In this document: one piece after another, positions 1 to 7,447 of the stretch | Layout of the letters: the number at the start of each line of letters is the position of its first letter | How positions within the stretch are numbered: position 1 is the stretch's first letter | NCBI GenBank assembly: GCA_963514535.1 | Contig: CAUPUB010000061.1 | Location: 1 to 13,872, forward strand | DNA: 13,872 nucleotides | Direction of reading: 5' to 3' | DNA from: CAJPSE01 sp963514535 | GTDB lineage: Bacteria; Synergistota; Synergistia; Synergistales; Aminobacteriaceae | Notes under the pieces: model-generated | Told to the model about the DNA's origin: nothing | The model's input: only the letters and a program-made list of their open reading frames with translations | Databases searched by the model: none | Made by a program: the position numbers and the translations under genes

Positions 1-1079
1 ACCTCCTCGGCGCGGGCCGGCATCTCCGCACGGGTGCGGCGGTGGACGCAGTAGACCTTCTCCGCGCCGAGGCGATAGGCCATGCGGGCCGCGTCCATCG
101 CGACGTTACCGCCGCCGAAGACAGCCACGCGCTTCGCCTGATAGAGCGGGGTGTCCGCCCCCTCCGTGTCGTAGGCCTTCATCAGGTTGGCGCGGGTGAG
201 GTACTCGTTGGCGCTGAAGACGCCGGTGAGGTTCTCTCCCTCGATGTTCAGGAACTTGGGGAGGCCTGCGCCCGTCCCGACGAAGGCGGCGTCGTACCCC
301 TCGACATCGAGGAGCTGCTCCAGGGTCTCCGTACGTCCCACCAGGAAGCTCGTCTCGAACTTCACGCCCATCTTCTTGAGGTTCTCGACCTCCTTGGCCA
401 CGATCTCCTTCGGAAGGCGGAACTCAGGAATGCCGTAGACCATCACGCCGCCCTGCTTCTGGAGCGCCTCGAAGACCGTGACGTCGTGTCCCGCCCTGCG
501 GATGTCCGCCGCCACGGTCAACCCGGCCGGGCCGGAACCGACAACGGCGACCCTCCTGCCCGTCGGAGCGGCCGGCGTGGGGACGGTAGTCTTGTTGTTG
601 TTTCGCTCCCAGTCCGCCACGAAGCGCTCCAGGCGCCCAATCGCGACGGATTTCTCGACGGACTTCAGCATCTTGCCCACCGTGCAGAAACTCTGGCATT
701 GCTTCTCCTGGGGGCAGACGCGACCGCAGATCGCAGGAAGGAGGTTCGTCTCCTTGATGGTGTCCACAGCGGCCTTAAAATCGCCCTTCTGGATGTGCGA
801 GATGAAGTCCGGAATGTGGACCCCCACGGGGCAGCCCTTCACGCAGGGCTGATTCTTGCAGTTCAGGCAGCGTTCCGCCTCGACCCTGGCCTGTGTCTCC
901 GTGTAGCCCAGTGCCACCTCCCCCATCTCACGGGCCCTCTTGATCGGATCCCGAGACGGCATCTCCTGCTGTGGAATGGCCGCCCTGTCCTTGGGGGTCA
1001 GCGTCTTGCCCTGGATCCCGCCCCAGAGCTTCTCGGCCTCTTTCTCCAACATTTCGGTCGTCTTGTGTTCCATCGTCAT
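1..1079 (-). CDS. nfnB: NfnB / GltA-like NADPH-dependent oxidoreductase large subunit (partial, 3' end outside window)
   Basis: The reading frame is open from an ATG at 1079 to the left edge: 359 codons of a family usually about 460 residues long. It is a flavoprotein of the glutamate synthase small-subunit type. Beside an NfnA gene it is best read as the large subunit of NADH-dependent reduced ferredoxin:NADP+ oxidoreductase, which bifurcates electrons between NAD, NADP and ferredoxin in the cytoplasm. Cys71, Cys74, Cys79 and Cys83 (CxxC-x4-C-x3-CP), with Cys118, Cys122, Cys128 and Cys132, fit the two [4Fe-4S] clusters of this family. GSGPAG at 181-186 is the FAD Rossmann loop. A second loop, GGGNVAMDAAR, lies near residue 325, and HRR follows it, as in NADPH-binding members. 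The start overlaps the nfnA stop as ATGA, implying translational coupling. The automatic name for this family is often 'glutamate synthase (NADPH), homotetrameric'. The family is sure; the NfnB role is inferred from the neighbour. Confidence 0.9.
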   Translation of the reverse strand, partial: MTMEHKTTEMLEKEAEKLWGGIQGKTLTPKDRAAIPQQEMPSRDPIKRAREMGEVALGYTETQARVEAERCLNCKNQPCVKGCPVGVHIPDFISHIQKGDFKAAVDTIKETNLLPAICGRVCPQEKQCQSFCTVGKMLKSVEKSVAIGRLERFVADWERNNNKTTVPTPAAPTGRRVAVVGSGPAGLTVAADIRRAGHDVTVFEALQKQGGVMVYGIPEFRLPKEIVAKEVENLKKMGVKFETSFLVGRTETLEQLLDVEGYDAAFVGTGAGLPKFLNIEGENLTGVFSANEYLTRANLMKAYDTEGADTPLYQAKRVAVFGGGNVAMDAARMAYRLGAEKVYCVHRRTRAEMPARAEE

Positions 1080-1951
1080 GCCCCCGCCTTCGCGTCCAAG
1101 CCGACGCGGCACTTGTGGTATTCTTCCTGCTCCCTGGAGCGAAACGCCCCCATGCGCGTCATCATGTTGTCGAAGTCCACCTTGTAACCGTCAAACTCCG
1201 GGCCATCAACGCAGACGAACTTCGTCTCGCCCCCGACGGAGACGCGGCAGCCGCCGCACATACCTGTACCGTCGATCATGATCGTGTTCAGGGATACGGT
1301 GATGGGAACGCCGAAGGGCTTCGCGGTGGCCACGCAGAACTTCATCATGATGGGAGGCCCGATGGCGACCACCTCGTTGGGCAGGTCGTGCCCCTCCTTG
1401 CCCTCGCAGAGCTCCTTCAGCGGATCGGTCACCAGGCCCTTGCGTCCATAGGTGCCGTCGTCCGTGACGACGATCACCTCGTCCGCGATGGCCCGCATCT
1501 CATCCTCAAAGATGACCAGGTCCTTGGACCGAGCCCCGATGATGGCGATGACCTTGTTGCCCGCCCTCTTGTGGGCCTGCACGATGGGGTACATAGGCGC
1601 GACGCCGATGCCGCCGCCCACGCAAACCACCGTCCCCACCTTCTCGATGTGGGTGGGGCTTCCGAGAGGCCCAAGGATGACGGGGATCTCGTCGCCCACC
1701 TTGAGCTGCGACAGCTTGAGCGTCGTCGCCCCCACCGTCTGGAACACGATGGCGATCCAGCCCTCCTCCGCGTTGGCGTCCGCGATGGTCAAAGGCACCC
1801 TCTCTCCCAGGTCCCGATCGATCTGGAAGATGATAAACTGCCCCGCCTTGCGGTTCCGCGCGATCTCCGGCGCCGTCACCTTGAAGTAGTAGACGCTCTG
1901 CCCCCTCTCAAGGTCATGAGAGAGCTGCCTTTTTTCCAGAATCGTATGCAA
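1076..1951 (-). CDS. nfnA: NfnA: ferredoxin-NADP+ reductase subunit alpha (sulfide/dihydroorotate dehydrogenase-like FAD/NAD-binding protein)
   Basis: This 291-aa cytoplasmic protein is the FAD and [2Fe-2S] small subunit of the NfnAB bifurcating complex, related to PyrK. RxPLTIAD at 51-58 is the flavin-binding motif, GGGIGVAPMYP at 112-122 the NAD(P) loop, and IGPPIMMK lies at 197-204. The cluster region near the C-terminus has Cys232, Cys235 and Cys247, with Asp227 before them. Known NfnA structures use three cysteines and one aspartate for this cluster; whether Asp227 is that ligand is inference. I chose a TTG start at 1951 because the family begins with a short I-L-x-K segment exactly there. 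GAGGGGG (1960-1966 on the complement) lies 8 nt upstream. No ATG in frame precedes the conserved core. The gene leads an operon with the nfnB-like gene. Confidence 0.9.
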   Translation of the reverse strand: MHTILEKRQLSHDLERGQSVYYFKVTAPEIARNRKAGQFIIFQIDRDLGERVPLTIADANAEEGWIAIVFQTVGATTLKLSQLKVGDEIPVILGPLGSPTHIEKVGTVVCVGGGIGVAPMYPIVQAHKRAGNKVIAIIGARSKDLVIFEDEMRAIADEVIVVTDDGTYGRKGLVTDPLKELCEGKEGHDLPNEVVAIGPPIMMKFCVATAKPFGVPITVSLNTIMIDGTGMCGGCRVSVGGETKFVCVDGPEFDGYKVDFDNMMTRMGAFRSREQEEYHKCRVGLDAKAGA

Positions 1952-1974
1952 ATAACCTTCCCCCTCGCGATAGT

Positions 1975-1990
1975 GAAATAAAGGTATTTC
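1975..1990. repeat. Inverted repeat upstream of nfnA
   Basis: The sequence GAAATA-AAGG-TATTTC has perfect 6-bp arms around a 4-bp centre, 24 bp from the nfnA start. It could be an operator or the foot of the nfnA leader. I tested it against the Rex (redox repressor) pattern; the outer bases do not fit. Confidence 0.4.
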
Positions 1991-2191
1991 TTACAATGGC
2001 GCGCCTTCTGCTCCAGAACGAAGACGCACCGGAAACTCAAGCCTCCGGAAGGGAAGTCTCCCGGGAAGTCTCACTGGATGGAAACTTCCGCCGCGGTGCG
2101 TCCGCATTCCCCTTGCAAAAGATTTTTGACATCCCGACGCTTGACGTCCCGATGGAAGAAGAACGCCCGCCGGGTTTCATCTTTTTTCCGA

Positions 2192-2247
2192 ACCTCAATT
2201 TCCGGATCTCAATTTCTGGACCTTAATTTCTCAACTTCAATTTTTTC
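2192..2247. repeat. Degenerate 14-bp tandem repeat, four units
   Basis: The units are ACCTCAATTTCCGG (2192), ATCTCAATTTCTGG (2206), ACCTTAATTTCTCA (2220) and ACTTCAATTTTTTC (2234), in strict 14-bp register. The shared core is CAATTTC. Decay is greatest in the last unit. The array lies in non-coding DNA between the divergent nfn and pgi units. Confidence 0.85.
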
Positions 2248-2319
2248 TGTCGAACAGAATGGAGCCCCACAATCCCTCCCCTTCATGATAAGCCTTTTTT
2301 CGCAATAAGACAAGATTCT

Positions 2320-2362
2320 CCCGCCCGCTCTTTTCACTCGGAAGAAAAGGCGGAAGGGCGGG
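2320..2362. repeat. Two-part inverted repeat (possible hairpin)
   Basis: CCCGCCC (2320-2326) pairs with GGGCGGG (2356-2362). Inside it CTTTTC (2330-2335) pairs with GAAAAG (2344-2349) around an 8-nt loop. No T-run follows on either strand, so it is not a standard intrinsic terminator. Function unknown. Confidence 0.5.
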
Positions 2363-2430
2363 GGAAACGGGGTAAATCGTTCCGACGAAACGACTCCTTT
2401 CAATGAATTATGAAGGGCGGAGAAATGTAT

Positions 2431-2454
2431 GAAGGCAGAAATGAAGGCAGAAAT
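2431..2454. repeat. 12-bp perfect tandem repeat, two units
   Basis: GAAGGCAGAAAT occurs twice without a gap (2431-2442 and 2443-2454). A decayed related stretch, ATGAAGGGCGGAGAAATG, lies just before it at 2410-2427. Non-coding. Confidence 0.8.
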
Positions 2455-2541
2455 ATTTCAAGTGCGGCGAAAATATAACTCAACGAGATATAATTTCTTC
2501 TAATCTTGAGCATGGCGTACTCCTGCGGCTGTTTTTCGGCC

Positions 2542-2570
2542 TCGATTATGCTAAGATACAAAAGTAAAAT
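2542..2570 (+). promoter_or_regulatory. Weak candidate promoter for pgi
   Basis: TAAAAT at 2565-2570 is a five-of-six match to the -10 hexamer. The hexamer 17 nt upstream, TCGATT at 2542-2547, is a poor -35. TATGCT (2547) and TAAGAT (2552) are alternative -10 sites. All of these lie about 100 bp before the pgi start. A guess only. Confidence 0.25.
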
Positions 2571-2672
2571 ACGGTTCTTCCGTTGAACGAGCGGGCTCCG
2601 GCGAGGAGCGACAAACGCATTCTTTCGCAATTCTTTTGATGATGATTTCGATCCAGACGAGGAGGGGTCCCA

Positions 2673-4058
2673 ATGCAGGAAAGATCCTTGCTGTCGCTGG
2701 CCTACGGCGCGGCACTCACGGGAGGGGACAGAGCTGTCGCCTTTGCGGATATCGACGCTTTGACGCCCAGGCTCCGGGCGGGGGATACCTGGCTGCGGGA
2801 AAACGCGGCCGCGGGCAGGCAGGGTTTTGGATGGATGGACCTCCCAGGGCGCAACGTCGATGCCATCCAGACACTGGCCCGATGGCTGGCCACCCGCGAA
2901 TCGATCGTCCAGGTGGGAATCGGGGGGTCCGCGCTGGGCAACCTCATGCTCCACAACGCCCTCCTCCCCTCCTTCTGGAACGAGCTACCCGCCTCGAAGC
3001 GTAACGCGCCGCGCTTCTTTATGGCCGACAACGTGGACTCCGCCGAGAACCGCGCCATCTGGGACCTCATCGATCCGGAGAGCACCGCCGTCGTCGTCGT
3101 CAGCAAATCGGGAAGCACGGCGGAGACGGCAGCGAATTTTCTTTTCTTCTGGGAGAAGCTGAGGGACACGCTGGGAGAGGCATCGGCCCGTGAACGGGTC
3201 GTCGTGGTGACGGACAAGGAGAAGGGGATCCTCCGTCCCTTCGTCGAGGAGACCGGGTGTAAGAGCCTGGTGCTTCCCGAGGACGTCGGGGGACGTTTTT
3301 CCGTCCTGTCCTGCGTTGGGCTCCTCTCGGCCTGGGCGCTCGGCATCGACTGCAAGGAGCTCCTGCAGGGGGCCCGCGAGCTCGACGCGCGGCTGAGCCG
3401 GTCCGCCTCGGTCCTGGAGAACCCGGCCTGGATCCTGGCTGGGCTCAATCTCATGCACATGGACCGAGGGCGCAACATCAACGTCCTGATGGCCTACGCC
3501 GACCCCCTGGAGCGATTCGGGGAGTGGTTCGCGCAGCTCTGGGGCGAGTCCCTGGGCAAGGACGGCAAGGGGTCCACGCCCGTGCGCGCCCTGGGCGCCA
3601 TCGATCAACACTCGCAGATCCAGCTCTACACCTCGGGGCCGGACGACAAGTTCTACACCATCCTCACCCTGGACCAGGGCAAGGGGGACATCGCCCTGCC
3701 CGCCGCGTCGGAAAAATCCTTCGACAAGCTCTCCTACCTGTACGGAAAATCGATGGACACGCTGAGGAACTTCGAGGCCGAGGCCACGGCAGCGGCGCTG
3801 CACAAGGTTGGACGTCCCGTCGTCTCGCTCTCCATCCCAACCCTGGACGCCCTCCGGCTGGGGGCGCTCATCCAGTTCTACGAGTACGTAACGGCCCTGA
3901 CGGGCTACCTCATGGGGGTGGACCCGTTCGACCAGCCCGGGGTCGAGCAGGGCAAAAACTATACCTATGGACTGATGGGGCGCTCCGGTTTCGAGGCGGA
4001 CGCGCAGGAGGTCCGAACCCTGTCCGGCAGGATCGGAGAGCGCGTCGCCGCCGTTTGA
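2673..4058 (+). CDS. pgi: Glucose-6-phosphate isomerase
   Basis: This 461-aa cytoplasmic enzyme interconverts glucose-6-phosphate and fructose-6-phosphate, in glycolysis and gluconeogenesis. It belongs to the short bacterial type (about 450 residues). GIGGS at 83-87 and SKSGST at 144-149 form the sugar-phosphate SIS-domain loops. GGRFS at 206-210 supplies the conserved Arg208. The expected catalytic residues are Glu292 (WGES), His313 (DQHSQ) and Lys428 in the family signature FDQPGVEQGK (419-428). The ATG at 2673 has GAGGAGG at 2659-2665, 7 nt away, and the N-terminus fits the family. It appears monocistronic: an intrinsic terminator follows about 40 bp after the stop. Nothing is missing or odd. 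Confidence 0.97.
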   Translation: MQERSLLSLAYGAALTGGDRAVAFADIDALTPRLRAGDTWLRENAAAGRQGFGWMDLPGRNVDAIQTLARWLATRESIVQVGIGGSALGNLMLHNALLPSFWNELPASKRNAPRFFMADNVDSAENRAIWDLIDPESTAVVVVSKSGSTAETAANFLFFWEKLRDTLGEASARERVVVVTDKEKGILRPFVEETGCKSLVLPEDVGGRFSVLSCVGLLSAWALGIDCKELLQGARELDARLSRSASVLENPAWILAGLNLMHMDRGRNINVLMAYADPLERFGEWFAQLWGESLGKDGKGSTPVRALGAIDQHSQIQLYTSGPDDKFYTILTLDQGKGDIALPAASEKSFDKLSYLYGKSMDTLRNFEAEATAAALHKVGRPVVSLSIPTLDALRLGALIQFYEYVTALTGYLMGVDPFDQPGVEQGKNYTYGLMGRSGFEADAQEVRTLSGRIGERVAAV

Positions 4059-4100
4059 ACCTCTCGCCTTTTGAACTTCTAAAAAGGGGACAAAACGATT

Positions 4101-4146
4101 CCCCGTGAGAAGGGACTCCGGTCGGGACCCTCCCACGGGGAGTTTT
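4101..4146 (+). terminator. Intrinsic terminator after pgi
   Basis: CCCCGTG (4101-4107) pairs with CACGGGG (4134-4140). An inner GGG/CCC stem continues the hairpin, which is followed by AGTTTT (4141-4146). It probably also stops the convergent pxpC transcript, since the complement reads GAATCGTTTTG after the stem. Confidence 0.8.
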
Positions 4147-4178
4147 ATGGAAGCGCTGATTAAATCAGTATTTCCATA
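4146..4178. repeat. 33-bp imperfect palindrome
   Basis: Arms TATGGAA (4146-4152) and TTCCATA (4172-4178) enclose a second pair, CTGATT (4156-4161) and AATCAG (4163-4168), around a single central A. Only the 3-bp segments GCG and TAT between the two stems fail to pair. It lies in the convergent gap between pgi and pxpC. It could be a bidirectional terminator part, an operator, or an end of a decayed mobile element. Not assigned. Confidence 0.7.
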
Positions 4179-4189
4179 GATTTGCTTTC

Positions 4190-4203
4190 TCGCTTATAAG
4201 CGA
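4190..4203. repeat. 14-bp perfect palindrome after pxpC
   Basis: TCGCTTATAAGCGA is fully self-complementary and lies 13 bp beyond the pxpC stop. There is no T-run after it, so on its own it is not a terminator. Confidence 0.7.
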
Positions 4204-4216
4204 CCAACTCGGCCCG

Positions 4217-5290
4217 CTACGGCAGCCGCTCCCACTCCACCGCGTAAAGCACACCGTCCACCGTCAGCTTCATCCGGCCGCACTCCCGTGACAGCCCGCT
4301 CCCCGATGCCGGGGACATCGTACCAGGACGCGTTCGCCACGCCGCGCGCAGCCGCCGCGCCTCCCCGTAAAGCCGGGCCTCGTCCCGAAGCAGCCTCAGG
4401 GCCTCGGACACGGAAATACGCGCAAAGCGGACACTCTGTCCTGGAAGCCGCTGCGCCAGGACCGGTACGTCCACGGCACAGACCGTCGCAATCTTCGTGT
4501 ACCCCCCCGTCGTCTGCCTGTCGGCGAGCATCACGATGGGCTGACCGTGGCCGGGCACTTGGACGCTGCCCAGAGCGACAGCGTCCGATACGATGTCGGC
4601 ACCCTCGCGGTGTTTCACGACCGGCCCCTCCAGACGGTACCCCATGCGGTCGGCCGAGGCGGAAACCGTGTACTCCGAGCTCAGGAACGCCTCGATTCCC
4701 TCGGGCGTAAAGGCATCGTCCTGGGGGCCCATCACCACGCGCAGCGGCGCCGAGGCGTCTCGTACCGGACGCAGGCCGACAGGCAGGGCCAGCCCCTCGG
4801 AGTCCGCCCAAAGGACATCCGGGGCCCCGGTCCGCAGCACGTCCCCGGCCCTCAGGGCCCTTCCCTCGTGGCCGCCGAACCGGCCCCGCACGTAGGTGGA
4901 GCAGCTTCCCATGACCAACGGGACATCGAACCCCCCGCTGACGCACAGATACGCCCGCGCCCCCGACGACGGAGCGGCGAACGCCAGCGTGTCGCCGGCT
5001 GCCACGCGATGGACCCGCCAGGTATCGAGCGCCGCGCCGTTGCGGGTGAGGCCGACATCGGCGCCGGTGACGACGACGCACCCCTCTCCCTCCTTGACCC
5101 GAAGGGCCGGGCCCAGCACGGTGATCTCGAGGGCCGCGGCCCCCTCGTCGTTGCCCAGCAGGATATTGCCCAGCCGCAGCGCGGGACCGTCCAGGGCCCC
5201 CGCCACAGGGACGCCCCGAGACTGACAGCCGTACCGCCCCAAGTCCTGGATGGTGGTGAACATCCCCGGGCTCCCTACCGACAGGCGCAT
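4217..5290 (-). CDS. pxpC: 5-oxoprolinase subunit C (biotin-dependent carboxyltransferase-like, KipA family)
   Basis: This 357-aa protein is one of three subunits of the prokaryotic ATP-dependent 5-oxoprolinase, which opens 5-oxo-L-proline to L-glutamate in the cytoplasm. The N-terminal signature GMFTTIQDLGR at 9-19, with GVPVAGALD at 26-34, is diagnostic of the KipA/AHS2 family. GSCSTYVRGRFGGHEG follows at 128-143, and the later VQVPGHGQPIVML and RQTTGGYTKIATV blocks are also typical. I chose the ATG at 5290 because it shares one base with the pxpB stop (TGATG) and homologues start with this M-x-h-x-x-x-G-M. A longer open frame upstream has no family similarity. It is the last gene of transporter-pxpB-pxpC. 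Confidence 0.94.
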   Translation of the reverse strand: MRLSVGSPGMFTTIQDLGRYGCQSRGVPVAGALDGPALRLGNILLGNDEGAAALEITVLGPALRVKEGEGCVVVTGADVGLTRNGAALDTWRVHRVAAGDTLAFAAPSSGARAYLCVSGGFDVPLVMGSCSTYVRGRFGGHEGRALRAGDVLRTGAPDVLWADSEGLALPVGLRPVRDASAPLRVVMGPQDDAFTPEGIEAFLSSEYTVSASADRMGYRLEGPVVKHREGADIVSDAVALGSVQVPGHGQPIVMLADRQTTGGYTKIATVCAVDVPVLAQRLPGQSVRFARISVSEALRLLRDEARLYGEARRLRAAWRTRPGTMSPASGSGLSRECGRMKLTVDGVLYAVEWERLP

Positions 5291-6033
5291 CACGCCTCCA
5301 CCTCCCCCACGATGTCGGGCTTCCAGTCCGGCCGCGCGGCGTCGCACTCCAGGCGTTCGAAGTCCCCCATGGGGATCGGGACGAAGCGCACCCACATCCC
5401 CGCGCTCAGGAAGATCGGAACGGGCCGGTCGGGGTCGAAAAGCCGGAGCGGCGTCCGCCCGATCAGGTTCCAGCCTCCGGGGCTATCGATCGGGTAGATG
5501 CCCGTCTGCCTCCCGGCTATTCCCACCGATCCGGCGGGGATCCTCTCCCTCGGCTCCGGCAGCCGCGGGGTCTCGAGCGTCGCGTCCATCCCCCCGAGGT
5601 AGGAAAACCCGGGCGTGAACCCCAGCATGTAGCAGTAGCATTCGGCCCCGCTGTGGCGGCGGACCACCTCATCGGGAGAAAGCCCCGTGTGCTCCGCGAC
5701 CCGGCCGAGGTCGGGGGCGAAGTCCCCCTCGTAGCAGACGGGCACGAGGATCCTCCCGCCAATCGAAGGGCCGGCCTCGAGCGGCGCCTCGGATATCTCC
5801 AGCAGCCGCCTTTCGAGCAGGTCCGGCTCTGGCGCGCGGAGCGGGTCGAAACAGACCGCGAGCGAACGGTACGTAGGCACGGCCTCGACGAATCCGGGGA
5901 AGGGCGACGCCTCGACCCTCTTCCTCAGGGCCTGGACCCGCGCGTTCACGCCCAGGTCGATGGCGCTGCCGAACTCGACGACGAGACAGCTTTCCCCCGC
6001 GTGAAGGATGCGCGGGGCGATGGAGCCGGTCAT
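5290..6033 (-). CDS. pxpB: 5-oxoprolinase subunit B (KipI / AHS1 family)
   Basis: This 247-aa protein is the cyclophilin-like partner of PxpC in ATP-dependent 5-oxoprolinase. In Bacillus its homologue KipI was first known as an inhibitor of the sporulation kinase KinA. Family blocks are VPTYRSLAVCFDP at 52-64, YEGDFAPDL at 101-109, MLGFTPGFSYLGGMD at 136-150 and RIPAGSVGIAGRQTGIYP at 164-181, followed by SPGGWNLIGRTP. The ATG at 6033 is preceded by AGGAGGG (complement of 6041-6047) with 7 nt between. A nearby ATG at 6040 is out of frame. The stop overlaps the pxpC start by one base, so the two subunits are probably made in fixed ratio. The 79-bp gap to the transporter has no obvious terminator. 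Confidence 0.94.
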   Translation of the reverse strand: MTGSIAPRILHAGESCLVVEFGSAIDLGVNARVQALRKRVEASPFPGFVEAVPTYRSLAVCFDPLRAPEPDLLERRLLEISEAPLEAGPSIGGRILVPVCYEGDFAPDLGRVAEHTGLSPDEVVRRHSGAECYCYMLGFTPGFSYLGGMDATLETPRLPEPRERIPAGSVGIAGRQTGIYPIDSPGGWNLIGRTPLRLFDPDRPVPIFLSAGMWVRFVPIPMGDFERLECDAARPDWKPDIVGEVEA

Positions 6034-6112
6034 GGGACATCCCTCCTGGAGAACTTGATTACGAAGTGGACATGGCGGCTTCGCCCCCATGCCGAATTTC
6101 AGAAAACGCAGC

Positions 6113-7324
6113 TCATCGACCGAACAGCTTGCCGAGCCCCTGCAGAGCGCCCCAGGCCATCCAGACCGTGAAGGCGACCATAACCCACCCCAGGACGGTG
6201 AGCCAGACGGGATGGCGGTACTGGCCCATGATGTCCCTGCGGTGCACGGCCAGAAGCATGGAGGCCAACGAGAGCGGCAGGATCATTCCGTTGATGGAGC
6301 CCGCCAGGACGAGCAGCGTCACGGGACGTCCCACCTGCGTCAGGACCATCGTCGAGGCCAGGATGAACCCGATGATCCAATACCGGTAGTAGCGCTCGAC
6401 AAAGCCGAACAGCGTGCGCAGGAAGGAGACGGAGGTATAGGAACAGCCCACCACGGAGGTGATCGCCGCGGACCAGAGGATGATACCGAATATCCTGTAC
6501 CCCACCTCGCCCGCCGCGATGCGGAAAGCGTCCGCGGCCGGGTTTGAGGGGTCGAGCTTCACGCCGGTCACGACGACCCCCAAAACCGCCATGAACAGCA
6601 AAAAACGCATGATGCCCGTGATCAGGATTCCGTTCAGGGAGCCCCGGTTGATGCGCCCGAGGTTCTCCGTGCCGACAATGCCCGCGTCGATGATCCGGTG
6701 TGCGCCGGAGAAGGTGATGTAGCCGCCCACGGTTCCCCCCACCAGCGTCAGGATCGTCGTCCAGTCGATGACGGAGGGCTTGACGATCTCGCGCACGGAC
6801 TTGGCCGCGGGCGGGCTGGTCCGGACGACCACGTAGGCGATCATGGCAAGCATGACGAGGCCGAGGACCTGGGTAAACCGGTCCATGGCCCTGCCCAGGT
6901 CGCGCCACAGGAAGATGGCGATGGCGACGACGGCACTGACGATGGCCCCCGTGTTCTGATCCATGCCCAGCATGACGTTGAACCCCAGGGCCGCGCCGCC
7001 GACGTTGCCGATGTTGAAAGCCAGGCCTCCGAGCGCCACGGCGAAGGCCAGGAAATAGCCCAGGCCCGGCAGCACCCGGTTGGCGACATCCTGTCCGCGC
7101 AGTCCCGACACGGCAAGGATGCGCCAGACATTGAGCTGGACAACGATGTCCACGAGGACCGAGACCACGATGGCAAAAGCGAAGGCGGCTTTCAGCCGCT
7201 CGGTGAACACGGTCGTCTGCGTGATGAAACCAGGACCGATGGCCGAGGTCGCCATCAGGAAGGCCGCACCGAGCAGTATGCTCATTGTCTCCCCTTTCGA
7301 GCGTTTTCTCTGCAGTTCCGTCAT
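6113..7324 (-). CDS. NRAMP-family transporter of the 5-oxoproline locus (YcsG-like), metal-site residues absent
   Basis: This 403-aa polytopic inner-membrane protein has roughly eleven hydrophobic segments and clear NRAMP-family similarity. GPGF at 30-33 starts helix 1 and NIGNVGGAALGF lies in helix 3. The residues that bind metal in true NRAMP proteins are missing: by alignment the helix-1 DPGN is TERL (41-44) and the helix-6 MPH is GGY (200-202). So I infer a substrate other than Mn2+ or Fe2+, possibly 5-oxoproline or a related amino acid. This fits its place as first gene of the pxpB-pxpC operon, as with Bacillus ycsG. The ATG at 7324 has AAGGAGG 8-9 nt upstream. Met14 (start 7285) is an alternative, nearer to where homologues begin, with a GGGGAG site. 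The product name 'divalent metal transporter' would mislead. Confidence 0.88.
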   Translation of the reverse strand: MTELQRKRSKGETMSILLGAAFLMATSAIGPGFITQTTVFTERLKAAFAFAIVVSVLVDIVVQLNVWRILAVSGLRGQDVANRVLPGLGYFLAFAVALGGLAFNIGNVGGAALGFNVMLGMDQNTGAIVSAVVAIAIFLWRDLGRAMDRFTQVLGLVMLAMIAYVVVRTSPPAAKSVREIVKPSVIDWTTILTLVGGTVGGYITFSGAHRIIDAGIVGTENLGRINRGSLNGILITGIMRFLLFMAVLGVVVTGVKLDPSNPAADAFRIAAGEVGYRIFGIILWSAAITSVVGCSYTSVSFLRTLFGFVERYYRYWIIGFILASTMVLTQVGRPVTLLVLAGSINGMILPLSLASMLLAVHRRDIMGQYRHPVWLTVLGWVMVAFTVWMAWGALQGLGKLFGR

Positions 7325-7417
7325 GCTTCATTCCTCCTTACGGGTTGTGCGCACGGCGTCCTGAGGAAAAAATCATCCCGTGGAATTCACCGTGCTTTCA
7401 CTCTACAAGATCACTTA

Positions 7418-7447
7418 ATTATACATTCAAACTGGTTTAACTGAAAA
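7418..7447 (-). promoter_or_regulatory. Candidate promoter of transporter-pxpB-pxpC
   Basis: On the complement a perfect TATAAT (7423-7418) lies 18 nt after TTTTCA (7447-7442), four of six matches to TTGACA. This is about 95 bp upstream of the transporter start. The -35 sits inside the inverted repeat at 7437-7455. Confidence 0.55.

Larger units (their letters stand above)
1952..2672. other. 721-bp divergent intergenic region between nfnA and pgi
   Basis: I see no convincing gene here. The short open frames lack good ribosome sites and have unlike codon use. AT content rises sharply from about 2110 onward. The region must hold the promoters of both divergent units. It contains an inverted repeat next to nfnA (GAAATA-AAGG-TATTTC, 1975-1990), a four-unit tandem repeat (2192-2247), a long-stem inverted repeat (2320-2362) and a two-unit repeat (2431-2454). 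A small regulatory RNA is possible but nothing identifies one. Confidence 0.7.

Noticed and set aside
42..1187. Long plus-strand open frame of 381 codons
   Set aside because: It is the antisense of the nfnB-like gene, whose own frame encodes recognisable iron-sulfur and Rossmann motifs. The plus frame product has no family features.
1975..1990. Rex-type redox operator upstream of nfnA
   Set aside because: The inner inverted repeat is clear, but the outer TTGTG/CACAA pairs of a Rex site are not present symmetrically.
1996..2226. 76-codon plus-strand open frame in the nfnA-pgi gap
   Set aside because: No ribosome site and no recognisable motif, and its end overlaps the 14-bp tandem repeat.
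2209..2403. 64-codon minus-strand open frame
   Set aside because: It spans tandem repeat and hairpin DNA and has no ribosome site or homology that I recognise.
7329..7331. ATG at 7331 as start of a 410-codon minus-strand frame over the transporter gene
   Set aside because: Wrong frame for the NRAMP-family protein and too close to the AAGGAGG site; its product is not membrane-like.
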